This document shows positions 28,601 through 33,840 of a stretch of 64,000 nt of DNA, one piece after another. The stretch lies in NCBI RefSeq assembly GCF_030409805.1, contig NZ_JAUFQP010000013.1, positions 812,501 through 876,500 on the forward strand. Direction: 5' to 3'. The position numbers and the translations under genes are program-made. This DNA comes from Algibacter miyuki. Lineage in GTDB: Bacteria; Bacteroidota; Bacteroidia; Flavobacteriales; Flavobacteriaceae. The notes under the pieces are model-generated. The model was not told the origin of the DNA. It saw only the letters and a list, made by a program, of their open reading frames with translations, and ran no database searches. The first letter of the stretch is position 1. The number at the start of each line of letters is the position of its first letter.

Positions 28601-30504
28601 GTAACTACACATATACACTTAATATGGTTTCACCAACGGTAACGTCATCTGGTCCACAAACAGGAACATCGTTCCCAGGTTTAGGCGCAGGAACTTATAA
28701 TGTAACCGTAACCGATGGTTATAGTTGTAGTGAAACTTCAGCAGATATTGTAATTACAGCACCTACAGAAGTAGAAGCCGTATTAGCAAAATCTACATCA
28801 CCAACGTGTATCAATAGTGCCGAGTTAACTTTAAGTGCATCAGGAGGAACTGGCGCTTATGAATATAGTGAAACCAGTGACTTTGCAGTAGTTATAGGTA
28901 CATTTGTATCTAGCATTACTTTCGATGCTGCACCAGGAGTTTATACTTATTTTGTGAGAGATGCAAACGGCTGTACAGCAAATGCATCAAACGAGATTAC
29001 CGTAGATGCTTTACCAAACCTACAAGTTAATTTAGATACAACTAATGCAACTATTAATTGTACAGGTGATACTACGGGAGTTATTATTGCTACAGCATCA
29101 GGAGGTTTAGGAAATTATATTTATACGCTACAAGATGGTTCAGGAAACGATATTACTCCGGCGCCAACTCAAAATAGTCCAGGGGTTTTTACTGCACTTC
29201 CTGAAGGAAATTATTTAGTAGAAGTAGAAAGTGGAGATTGTTTAGAAACGAGTATTCCAATTGCAATTACAGGACCTGTAAATCCTTTAAATGTAAGTTA
29301 TGTGGTTTCAAATGTAACCTGCCCAGGGGTCAACAATGGAGTATTGGACATTACAGCAACAGGAGGAACAGGGATTATTAAATATGCTATTTCACCTCGA
29401 TTAGATCAATTTTTTGACGATTCTACTTTTGATCAATTAGCACCAGGAACTTACCAAGCTGTTGTTCAAGATGAGTTAGGGTGTTTTGTAATTATAGATT
29501 TTGAAGTAGAAGATGCTGTGCCTCTGTTATTGAGTCTTGTACCAAATTCTACATTCCCTGAGGTTTGTGAAGGCGATATGGATGGTGAGTTTAGTGTCGA
29601 GCTTGTTGGTGGTGAAATGCCATATAGCGTTGTTCTAGACGATCTTACTGCTGGTTATACATTAGGAGGAGCAACTCAAACACAATTCGATTTTACTAAC
29701 TTAAGTGGTGGAGACCATGTGGTTTATGTTCGTGATAATTTAGGTTGTGAAACGGAGTGGAATATTACGTTCCCAGAGTCAGTATTAATTAATCCTGAAG
29801 TTGAGGTCGCTTTTGGTTGTGTTAATAATGTGTCGAGTAATTCAGTAACTGTTTTTGTTGACGATAGTATTACTGATTTAACCGATTTAGATTATTCATT
29901 AAATGGTGGTGCTTACCAAGCGAGTAATGTTTTTGTAAATGTGCCAGCAGGCGTAGGGCATTATATTGATGTTAGACATACCAATGGCTGTATTAAAACA
30001 ACCGTGCTTTTTGATGTGGATAGCGTAACACCATTAGCGTTAGCTATTAAACAAGGAGGTTTAAACCAAATTGAAGCAACGGCAACAGGAGGCGTAGCAC
30101 CTTATGAATTTACTTTTAATGGAGAATCTGTAGGAAGTGAAAACACATTTGTGTATTACGAATCTGGAGATTACACCGTAACGGTAACCGATAGAAATGG
30201 CTGTACAGCAACCGTAACAAGTTATTTTGAATTTGTTGATGTCTGTATCACCAATTACTTTACACCTAATGGCGATGGAGTTTTAGATGAATGGGGCCCA
30301 GGTTGTACATCAATTTACAACGATTTAACGTTCGATATTTTTGATCGCTACGGTCGTGTAGTGGCTACTTTAAAAGCGGGTCAAAAATGGGATGGAAAAT
30401 ATCATGGTAAAGAGTTGCCTACCGGAGATTATTGGTATGTGGTAAAACTTAATGATAGTCGAAATAATCAAGAATTTGTTGGACATTTTACACTTTACAG
30501 ATAG
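16678..30504 (+). CDS. sprB: SprB giant mobile surface adhesin (4608 residues)
   Basis: SprB is the cell-surface adhesin that gliding flavobacteria move along the cell body; it is exported by the T9SS. Seen: signal peptide 1-25 (ends TFA before Q); a conserved N-terminal region to about 350; a DUF11-like domain (LTKIVEDN ... QLNYVIGFQNTGN) at about 355-480; Ig-like Cys-containing domains to about 780. From about 784 to 4500 come many SprB repeats of roughly 75-90 residues with the pattern C-x-x-(A/S)-DG-S ... Y-x-Y-S-I-(D/N)-G ... G-x-Y-x-V-x-V-x-D-(A/S)-x-G-C. A non-repeat domain interrupts them at about 1174-1385. The last 87 residues (YFTPNGDGVLDEWGP to FTLYR) are the type B T9SS sorting signal. 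F. johnsoniae SprB is larger (about 6500 residues), so this one has fewer repeats. It is flanked by sprD and sprF as in that species. Confidence 0.95.
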   Translation: MKKNTHLKITFSVLLLLLSLQTFAQNFVPFTPRFDQDLKGDIVLIGNNILGPSNNAFNDRSVYNDDVDMRYIDIDGDPSTFSSTSADLGIPNPNCYKIIYAGLYWGGVTAGTAPISEVKFKGPTGDYHDINGTVIFQATSLVANDSYPYSCYADVTNIVTALGNDLGTYTVANVSSAEGETGAFNPRNRTGYSAGWSLFVVYEDPTLPGKSITSFDGFSAISTSVNLDVPISGFRTIPAPAPVRSTFAFATLEGDSPIVNDRLKLNGVNLSSADRSASNFFNSSVTNLSATPVNNRNPNSANTLGFDTGVMVVPNPGNNVIDNNATDAIVRLESGGDTYFQYFFALAVEIIEPKIVLTKIVEDNTGTNIGGQVVELGDQLNYVIGFQNTGNDDATELTIRDVLPTNIVFNYPEDLATLPPGVSVESYTESTQELVFKVDKSVVEENDPLQEIRFAVTVVSTCSLLSDACSNLIDNQAFATYKGTLNPNFTISDDPSFSENTGCLLNPGATNFLADINDCVFEEEVILCGASTELRAANGYNSYTWSTSPSLTPVIGNTQSITVTETGTYYVYNEAVAPCQSITQVFNVVNFGVTVENPVIPFADEVVICPNDGKQLPNIFLCGANDSTVIQTGISDTSSIIWEQLDVASCDAVIDQDCANESDTCLWNQVTTGPNFTADTAGQYRLTLNYSGGCFSQFYFNVYENVLEPTVTSRDIYCTTPGEIVVGGVPSGYEFSIDGVNFQTSNVFSVSSADIYTVYVRQIGVTPNPCVFTVPDVQIRDRDFTASVIIEQPFCNGEKGSVILAANDVRPQYNFSIVSGVMSINSVGPITESSYTFENLNPGFYTVNISTEDGCVYSEIIEIINPPLLTATSALTSPLTCSDGEITVYPEGGTAPYFYFVNSTTEFQTVPTIDVTSAGVFDIMVIDSNNCVANTSITVEDNPIPTFTTTHNDILCYNDNSGEIEFDVTNANGYALEYSIDNGVTYVSNPVFSNLNGGDYIAIVKYVLDGAECFSTSESITINEPDTALTASSGVSELAGCGPAGEGKVRITNPQGGTPPYEYSFDNQASWVTSNEAYVFAGTYTLYIKDANGCIYPMPSITLDPEPVAPTIDVSDPDFNCDGTADATVTITNSEVDMFSYNYLLDGVLNTNTSDPTVFLNVPSGPHTVTVDYQLKSVTTYSNLLYENFGYGEDTSSPGINPTYYCFERQVVGSECKGQINIQDGDYSVTAEIVRPYSTWLQPGDHTPATTPATADGRYLAVNIGSSIPATEILYEKYIDNIIPNQPINVEFYAINLLRSGTSGANPDLAVALIDASGNEISSYSTGEIPKSNQWESYPKTPITLDPGANTSLRFILRSNVQQNDGNDVAVDDITVYQLPKSCITEVEFPFVVDSGKAFSASITGFENVSCNGAADGSISIAAENFDSATGFEYSIDNGATWITQLTSPYTITGLGADTYDVLIRFETCSFPFSQTISEPGLFEVTASGTPITCITGSTITATATGGTAAYRYELLETATLNLISNFPSHGILTNISAGDYTIRATDANNCVATTTLTLSGVTAPTATISTSSNFCYNPTSGGSLVVDAAGGQTPYEYSITSGVYQASNTFNNLAPGNYTVTVRDANGCTVVLPAETIAPQVAVAVELTKELDCTTSPEASISGTISQGYAPYTVALLQGAGTVSLTGNTFSLDTATAGNYQFEITDSEGCVVASNVINVNAISTPTVSATQVNVTCNSNSDGSVQLTGSGGSGGYTYSDDNITFSATNTFTGLAAGTYSFYVKDSKDCTNTVSVTITEPTTLTATANATEFSCSATNTKEDATITITVPTTGTSPYQYSFNGGTTFTSNNSLTVNDNGTTQTFSYVVKDANGCLTVAQNISIEPLNPPTDLSVSVTDITCLATEATATITATNGVGVLQYETISPSPIIVAQQTSNVFNNLTAGTYVFRVTDANGCYYTESYTIDPVTNITVTGLKLSDVLCSGDTTGSVQFSVAEFASTYTYTINGGTAFTTQTNATITLTGLPAGNQTIVITDETTGCTATETINITEPVTPLSLSAVATNVHCNNYNSQITVTANNGTPSYTYAAVLTGAIPATTDYNSGNVITVNTSTAANLIWDVYVKDANGCTEFTTVTIIAETGPTVTAPAVSNQCTAASGFTFTVSGTGIAPLSYSINGGASFQTSPTFTVNTPGNYTITIKDGNGCIATSATTTDVYAPLSASVLLTEDLTCSLPVEASIDISVSGGNATYTYEVSDDGGTSYSTISGSPYTTTTAGTYQFRITDANSCDIVTNSVTVTTATNPVILSVTQTQDIACSSEETAAITVSIDPSVGLAPFEINVTNTTTGTDYGTQTSGLAAGDYIITVTDAKGCTDIEAITISEPDPIILDFDVDPITCDTSGSPSVSLGQIIINSVSGGTPNYSYHVTGVNGYDVEIVNQPGTSQVFEVVDFGLYEIIITDANGCSVMEQNILVASPPDNLDIDIKMTADCLTGGTAEVSIGSLLTGNGPYHFAIYEGPGMVYTSPPSGAWQDEDAVGSEKTTFAGLIPGATYTFIVFDEFTGCYYYETSDTAVPTSSSLTTTSIVPNNITCTGSADGTVSFDINSIYGIDTIVNYEIYNSQSVTTTGVSGTGTVPANGTLTVTDLGLLDFGNYVIVIEETVGVNVGCSVVTSSFNITESAIELSITASSTKNETCNELGIISAIAKDGTSPYEYQTVLTGGSVDDTAWGTSNTFKLAAGVYDVYVRDAYGCVRFEQETIIKDPEPTLNTVAPQCFDGTPINITLVEGTGTAITPLTYSIGGAYQSSPNFTITAAQTYTLSVQDGNGCIATQTYIVNAPILLDANLSKEIDCTVTPGATIDLTPSGGTGTYTYEVDYNSTGYVAIAGSPYTAATSGTYQFRVTDTQNCIAESGVIVVEDAIIPTLTTVQTNVTCNLGADGSVTVTATGGVAPFEYSIDGGAFQASNVFSNLSEGSYDIVVRDSKNCESFPVSVTITEPTIVTGSGVLTQELTCGAGNATQQAIVIVTGSGGTSPYTYSFDGGANYTSTNTFNTYNSGTVSAFVKDANGCISETSIDVMVPPTDAPTDLDFAATAITCDVTTSEVTLTVTNGIAPFTFEIIAPAASVASNGTGVFPGLAVGDYVFTVTDASGCYYTESYTINPVTNITVSGLLVDDVSCTTGNDGAVDFTVANFASTYSYTINGGTAVTGQTSSTINLTGLSVGNQTIIVTDEATNCISTATINVSEPALLTLVEATNINANCNVGAQVSVTASNGTAPYQYAFVEDGVVPSTGDYTNSASATLDPATNTNWDVWVMDSNGCTDFIDVVITTDALPTVDVPTLALNQCNLTGDVYSFTVTNPTGVVPFEYSIGEGFQAGTTFSVNNQGTYFVTIKDGNGCTFTNATPITVYDVVDVTSTIEALPSCNVNDGEITVSGTGGSGSYAFSISPSASITQTGSTFSGLAALTNYTVTITDTVTNCTNTVGVNLDQATPVSFTATAIGVTCLGDSDGVITVDLDATNDNPLYTYAIIAGPTTVTAQSSNVFTGLPTGNYTVEVTSGRGCTETEIVSVGTPTAIVVPAPTVEEFACVANTNTSNYATITVAGVSGGSGNFITYEFIRDADGVVVQSNSSNVYTVTNTLGGTFTINVYDDKGCLGSTSASVNPFISLDDLTITIDNAITCTNDEDVTISVTTSGGTPTNLQFTLEDVVGSVNGGIYSQVNTTGNFTGLSIGNYLATVVNLDTGCMVQDVHYVSNPDTFDLTVDNVVDVTCFSANDGSVDVTFIDRTPSPVDDAGAFNYEVFDYLGNSVTTGIVTNAGPVNISGLLSGTYRITATLTNAPFCTVNKNFTITAPTAALAISETHTAITCVTGNNDGSISASATGGWPGAYEYQLSNTGGTVVVPFGTESNFTDLVAGNYTVTVKDSSGCEDAIDVLLVNPTPINLTASADITLLNCFADSNSTITVTSTVGGQGSNYTYTLNMVSPTVTSSGPQTGTSFPGLGAGTYNVTVTDGYSCSETSADIVITAPTEVEAVLAKSTSPTCINSAELTLSASGGTGAYEYSETSDFAVVIGTFVSSITFDAAPGVYTYFVRDANGCTANASNEITVDALPNLQVNLDTTNATINCTGDTTGVIIATASGGLGNYIYTLQDGSGNDITPAPTQNSPGVFTALPEGNYLVEVESGDCLETSIPIAITGPVNPLNVSYVVSNVTCPGVNNGVLDITATGGTGIIKYAISPRLDQFFDDSTFDQLAPGTYQAVVQDELGCFVIIDFEVEDAVPLLLSLVPNSTFPEVCEGDMDGEFSVELVGGEMPYSVVLDDLTAGYTLGGATQTQFDFTNLSGGDHVVYVRDNLGCETEWNITFPESVLINPEVEVAFGCVNNVSSNSVTVFVDDSITDLTDLDYSLNGGAYQASNVFVNVPAGVGHYIDVRHTNGCIKTTVLFDVDSVTPLALAIKQGGLNQIEATATGGVAPYEFTFNGESVGSENTFVYYESGDYTVTVTDRNGCTATVTSYFEFVDVCITNYFTPNGDGVLDEWGPGCTSIYNDLTFDIFDRYGRVVATLKAGQKWDGKYHGKELPTGDYWYVVKLNDSRNNQEFVGHFTLYR
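21600..26940 (+). repeat. Higher-order repeats within sprB
   Basis: Beyond the single SprB repeats, an ordered set of about seven modules recurs. Landmarks are the modules starting near (T/S)KELDCT (21612), EDLTCS (23345), KEIDCT (25210) and EALPSCN (26925). The sequence around YYTESYTI-PVTNIT at 22549 recurs at 26134, an offset of 3585 bases (1195 codons, in frame), with a near-identical 25-base DNA stretch. The middle set (about 23.3-25.2 kb) follows the same order but is more diverged. Confidence 0.75.
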
Positions 30505-30545
30505 TGAAGTAGCTCGTGTTTATGTTTAACTTTAAAAATATTCAA

Positions 30546-31520
30546 ATGAAAAATATATTAATCTATTTCCTCCTCATTATAGCAACCAACACGTTTGGCC
30601 AAGAATTGAATTTACCTGTTTTTACACAACATTTGGCCGAAAATGATTTTGTAATATCTCCAACCTATGCTGGAATTGGCGATAATTTAAGAATTCGTGC
30701 CAACGGACTTACCCAATGGGTGGGCATTAAAGATGCACCAGATAATCAATCGGCTTATGTTGATTTTAGAATTGCTGATCGTTCAGGTATTGGTGTGTCG
30801 CTTTATAATGATAGTAACGGGTACACCATTCAAACAGGGGCTAAATTTTCGTTTGCACATCACCTTATTTTAGATTATTATTCTAAACAATACTTATCAT
30901 TGGGCATATCATTCAACCTTAATAATTTTAGAATAGATATTGATAAATTCAATACAACTATTGAGAACCCCGTAATCGATCCTTTTATTACGGATGATAG
31001 GAAAACATCAAATCAAAATTTTGATGTGGGCGCTTTATACCGAAATCATGGTTTCTTTTTAAGTGTTAATGCTAATAATATTTTAGCAAAAAAGATTGAG
31101 GATTTTAGAAAATTAGAACCTAATTTACTGCTGAATTTTCAAGTCTATTCCGGATATACATTTCAGGGGCCGAAGAAAAGTAGATTGGAATTTGAACCTT
31201 CTGTTTTTTATCAAATGTTTGCCAGCGATCAACGTTCGGCAACCGATTTAAACTTTAAGGTGCGTAAATTCAATAGAAGTGAAGATTATTATTGGGCTGG
31301 AATTTCATACCGTTTTCTTAATGATCAATTTATGAAGCCTTTAAATATTGGGCCAATGGCTGGTTTTAAAAAGAATATTTTTTATTTTGGATATGCCTAT
31401 CAAGTTACCACAAATGGCTTATCTAGCTATAATTCTGGAACCCACGTAATCACTATTGGTTTCGATTTCTTACAAGGTATTAGTAATTGCCCATGTACGC
31501 AAAGTGCGGTGCATAAGTAA
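30546..31520 (+). CDS. sprF: SprF, PorP/SprF-family outer-membrane protein
   Basis: 324 residues from ATG at 30546; the longer frame from GTG 30516 adds ten residues in front of a clean signal peptide (MKNILIYFLLIIATNTFG before QE), so I reject it. The rest is a PorP/SprF family chain: alternating strands such as LRIRANGLTQWVGIKDAP, and a C-terminal HVITIGFDFL strand. In F. johnsoniae SprF is needed to export SprB and no other tested adhesin, so it acts as the dedicated outer-membrane partner of SprB and its type B signal. Direct continuation of the operon, 41 bases after sprB. Confidence 0.93.
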   Translation: MKNILIYFLLIIATNTFGQELNLPVFTQHLAENDFVISPTYAGIGDNLRIRANGLTQWVGIKDAPDNQSAYVDFRIADRSGIGVSLYNDSNGYTIQTGAKFSFAHHLILDYYSKQYLSLGISFNLNNFRIDIDKFNTTIENPVIDPFITDDRKTSNQNFDVGALYRNHGFFLSVNANNILAKKIEDFRKLEPNLLLNFQVYSGYTFQGPKKSRLEFEPSVFYQMFASDQRSATDLNFKVRKFNRSEDYYWAGISYRFLNDQFMKPLNIGPMAGFKKNIFYFGYAYQVTTNGLSSYNSGTHVITIGFDFLQGISNCPCTQSAVHK

Positions 31521-31550
31521 TATTTTTTAGATTGAAGAAATCCTGAAAAC

Positions 31551-31588
31551 AAAAAAGTCGGAAAGCTGAATAACCACCTTTCCGACTT
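31551..31588 (-). terminator. Intrinsic terminator of the glutaminyl cyclase gene
   Basis: AAGTCGGAAAG (31555-31565) pairs with CTTTCCGACTT (31578-31588), an 11-bp perfect stem. On the minus strand it is followed by TTTTTTGTTTTC. It lies 63 bases past the minus-strand stop at 31651 and could also block readthrough from sprF. Confidence 0.85.
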
Positions 31589-31650
31589 GAATTAAAAATT
31601 TATAGATAATTAAAAATCACCTTAGATAATAAGGTTCTATTTAAACGCTG

Positions 31651-32685
31651 TTATTTTTGTATAATTTTCACTTCAAATATTTTATCCCATCTTTTACCTG
31701 TAACAAATACCGTTTTGGTTGTTGGGTTGTAAGCAATGCCGTTTAAAACATCTAAACCGTCATGTTGTGTTACTAGCTTTTTTAGCGGCGAAAAGTCTAT
31801 CACACCTACAACAGCTCCGTTTTCTGGGTTTATAATGGCTACACCATCTTTTTGGTAGCGGTTGGCGTAAATATGACCTTCAATCCATTCCATTTCATTA
31901 ATACCAATAATTTTTCCTTTATTGGTAAATACTTGAATAAAATCTTCTTCAACTAAAGTATCCGGGTTTAATGTCCAGATTTTTTCGGTACCATCACTTT
32001 TATAAATTGATTTACCGTTGTTAGATAGTCCCCAACCTTCTTTACTTTGCCCATATTTAAAGCTGTTTATTTTTTCAAACGTATGTAAGTCGTACACAAA
32101 ACCAGTGCCTTTTTGCCAAGTTAACTGGTATATTTTGTCGTTTAAAATAGTTAATCCTTCACCAAAATATTCATCGGCTAAATTCACGTTTTTAAGTACT
32201 TCACCTGTTTTGTAATCTACTTTTCTAAGTTTAGATTCTTTGTGCTGCCCAGTACTTTCATATAAGGTATCATTATGAAATTCTAAACCTTGGGTGTACG
32301 ATGTAATATCGTGAGGGTATTCGTTTATAATTTCATAAGTAAAAATTTTAGGAGATTCATTATTCAGAATAGTAATAGATGAATTTATTTTTTGATGCTC
32401 ACCATTAAAATATACCGTAGCATCTAGAGGATGTTTGCCTAATTTGAAATTGCTTAAAGCGGTAGTTGCTTCAATTCTTTTTCCGTTTAAGGCATAAGAA
32501 ACGGAATCAATAACATGATTTTTTTTATTGTCTAAATTAAGTTTTAAGGTTTCATCAATAGAAATATTGCCTTTTTCGGCATTAGAAGTGATGTGAAAAT
32601 CATTTTTTTTCAGTCCGTTATTAGATCCGCAAGCCACAACTAGTGATACTAAAAATATGATTATTAGGGATTTGAATATTTTCAT
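31651..32685 (-). CDS. Lipoprotein glutaminyl-peptide cyclotransferase (plant-type beta-propeller)
   Basis: 344 residues. A lipoprotein signal (SLVVACGS, lipidated Cys near 19) is followed by a linker domain to about 120. A plant-type glutaminyl cyclase domain covers about 130-344 (YTQGLEFHNDTLYESTGQ near 140, GEGLTILNDKIYQLTW near 180, EGWGLSNNGKSIYKSDG near 225, NEMEWIEGHIYANRY near 275, LNGIAYNPTTKTVFVTGKRW near 320). This family turns N-terminal Gln into pyroglutamate. It faces sprF tail to tail with a shared terminator region, so it is not in the spr operon. Relevant because most exported proteins in this window are predicted to start with Gln after signal cleavage. Confidence 0.9.
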   Translation of the reverse strand: MKIFKSLIIIFLVSLVVACGSNNGLKKNDFHITSNAEKGNISIDETLKLNLDNKKNHVIDSVSYALNGKRIEATTALSNFKLGKHPLDATVYFNGEHQKINSSITILNNESPKIFTYEIINEYPHDITSYTQGLEFHNDTLYESTGQHKESKLRKVDYKTGEVLKNVNLADEYFGEGLTILNDKIYQLTWQKGTGFVYDLHTFEKINSFKYGQSKEGWGLSNNGKSIYKSDGTEKIWTLNPDTLVEEDFIQVFTNKGKIIGINEMEWIEGHIYANRYQKDGVAIINPENGAVVGVIDFSPLKKLVTQHDGLDVLNGIAYNPTTKTVFVTGKRWDKIFEVKIIQK

Positions 32686-32739
32686 TTTGTACTTTTTATT
32701 TTTAGCAAGATATTTATTTAAAATCAGTTTAAAAAATCA

Positions 32740-32769
32740 TTGTTATATTTTTAAAAGATTGTATATTTG
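32740..32769 (+). promoter_or_regulatory. Promoter of the SRP RNA gene
   Basis: TTG at 32740-32742, a 19-base spacer, and TATATTTG at 32762-32769 match the Bacteroidota -33/-7 promoter exactly. The -7 element ends 5 bases before the first base of the RNA stem at 32775. Confidence 0.85.
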
Positions 32770-32774
32770 CAGCC

Positions 32775-32867
32775 GGCAAGTCCTACACAACTAGCTCCTG
32801 TTGAATCCTCCAGGGCGGGAACGCAGCAAAGGTAAATGGTTGAGCAGTGTGATGTAGGTAGCTTGCC
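32775..32867 (+). ncRNA. ffs: Small signal recognition particle RNA (4.5S-type)
   Basis: The ends GGCAAG (32775-32780) and CTTGCC (32862-32867) pair, and TCCTACA pairs with TGTAGG next to them. The tip holds CAGG-GCG-GGAA-CGC-AGCA, which matches the conserved SRP domain IV: symmetric loop, GNRA-type GGAA tetraloop and the CAGG/AGCA internal loop bound by Ffh. A run of T residues follows at 32868. About 93 bases, a usual size for the short bacterial form. Confidence 0.93.
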
Positions 32868-33020
32868 TTTTTTTATACCATAAATTGAAATCTTGAAAGC
32901 CTAGGCGAATCAGGATTTTTTAGTTTTAAAGCCTTTCTTCATTTTAAAACTATCTTATAAATTAAGCGATTTATTAAAATTCATTGTTAATTTTGTACTC
33001 TTAAAATCATTTAAATAATT

Positions 33021-33824
33021 ATGTCTAAAGTTGTATTAATAACAGGAGGTTCTTCGGGTATAGGAAAATCTATTGGAGAATTTTTAAAAACTAACGGATT
33101 TGTAGTTTATGGCACCAGTAGAAGCCCCCAAAAATATAAAGAAAGTAAGTTTCCTATTTTAGCTTTAGATGTAAAAGATAATGAAACCATTGCCAAAACG
33201 GTGTCTGCCATTATTGCAAAAGAAGGCAAAATAGACGTAGTTATTAATAATGCGGGAGCTGGAATTACAGGACCTATTGAAGAAATTCCAGAAGCTGAAA
33301 TTAAAAACAACTTTGATACAAATTTTTTTGGACCTATAAATGTGATAAAAGCGGTGTTGCCGCAAATGCGTAAGCAAAATTCTGGTTTAATTATAAATGT
33401 AACCTCCATTGCTGGTTATATGGGATTGCCATACCGTGGCGTTTATAGCGCGAGTAAAGGGGCCTTAGAACTCCTAACGGAAGCTTTTAGAATGGAACTT
33501 AAAGATTTTAATATAAAAATGAGTAATGTAGCGCCTGGCGATTTTGCAACTAATATTGCAGCAGGACGATATCATGCGCCATTGTTAGAGAATTCGCCTT
33601 ATAAAAAGCCTTATGGTGATACTTTGCGTTTAATGGATGAACATGTAGATGGTGGGAGTGATCCGGATATCATGGCTAAAGCAGTCCTAAATATTATAAA
33701 TGATAAGAACCCTAAAATTCATTACAAAGTTGGTGTGTTTATGCAGAAATTTTCGATTGTTCTAAAACGAATTCTTCCGGATAAGATGTATGAAAAAATG
33801 CTGATGAATCACTATAAGCTGTAG
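33021..33824 (+). CDS. Short-chain dehydrogenase/reductase (SDR), substrate unknown
   Basis: 267 residues of the classical SDR family. Seen: the cofactor-binding TGGSSGIGKS near residue 8, VVINNAG near 78, catalytic Ser in NVTSIAGY near 133 and YSASKG (YxxxK) near 147. The TGxxxGIG pattern without an acidic residue after the second strand, plus YGTSRSP, suggests NADPH. The substrate cannot be told. A TAATTTTG -7 element lies at 32988-32995, about 25 bases before the start. Stands alone between the SRP RNA and a convergent gene. Confidence 0.9.
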   Translation: MSKVVLITGGSSGIGKSIGEFLKTNGFVVYGTSRSPQKYKESKFPILALDVKDNETIAKTVSAIIAKEGKIDVVINNAGAGITGPIEEIPEAEIKNNFDTNFFGPINVIKAVLPQMRKQNSGLIINVTSIAGYMGLPYRGVYSASKGALELLTEAFRMELKDFNIKMSNVAPGDFATNIAAGRYHAPLLENSPYKKPYGDTLRLMDEHVDGGSDPDIMAKAVLNIINDKNPKIHYKVGVFMQKFSIVLKRILPDKMYEKMLMNHYKL

Positions 33825-33840
33825 TAGCTTTTAGTTGTTT

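Noticed and set aside
17280..30240. Several antisense frames of 60-130 residues across sprB
   Set aside because: They are by-products of low stop density opposite a long repetitive Thr/Val/Asp-rich gene; no start sites or family features.
30516..30545. GTG start ten residues before the SprF signal peptide
   Set aside because: It would place a polar segment before a clean signal peptide; ATG 30546 is better.
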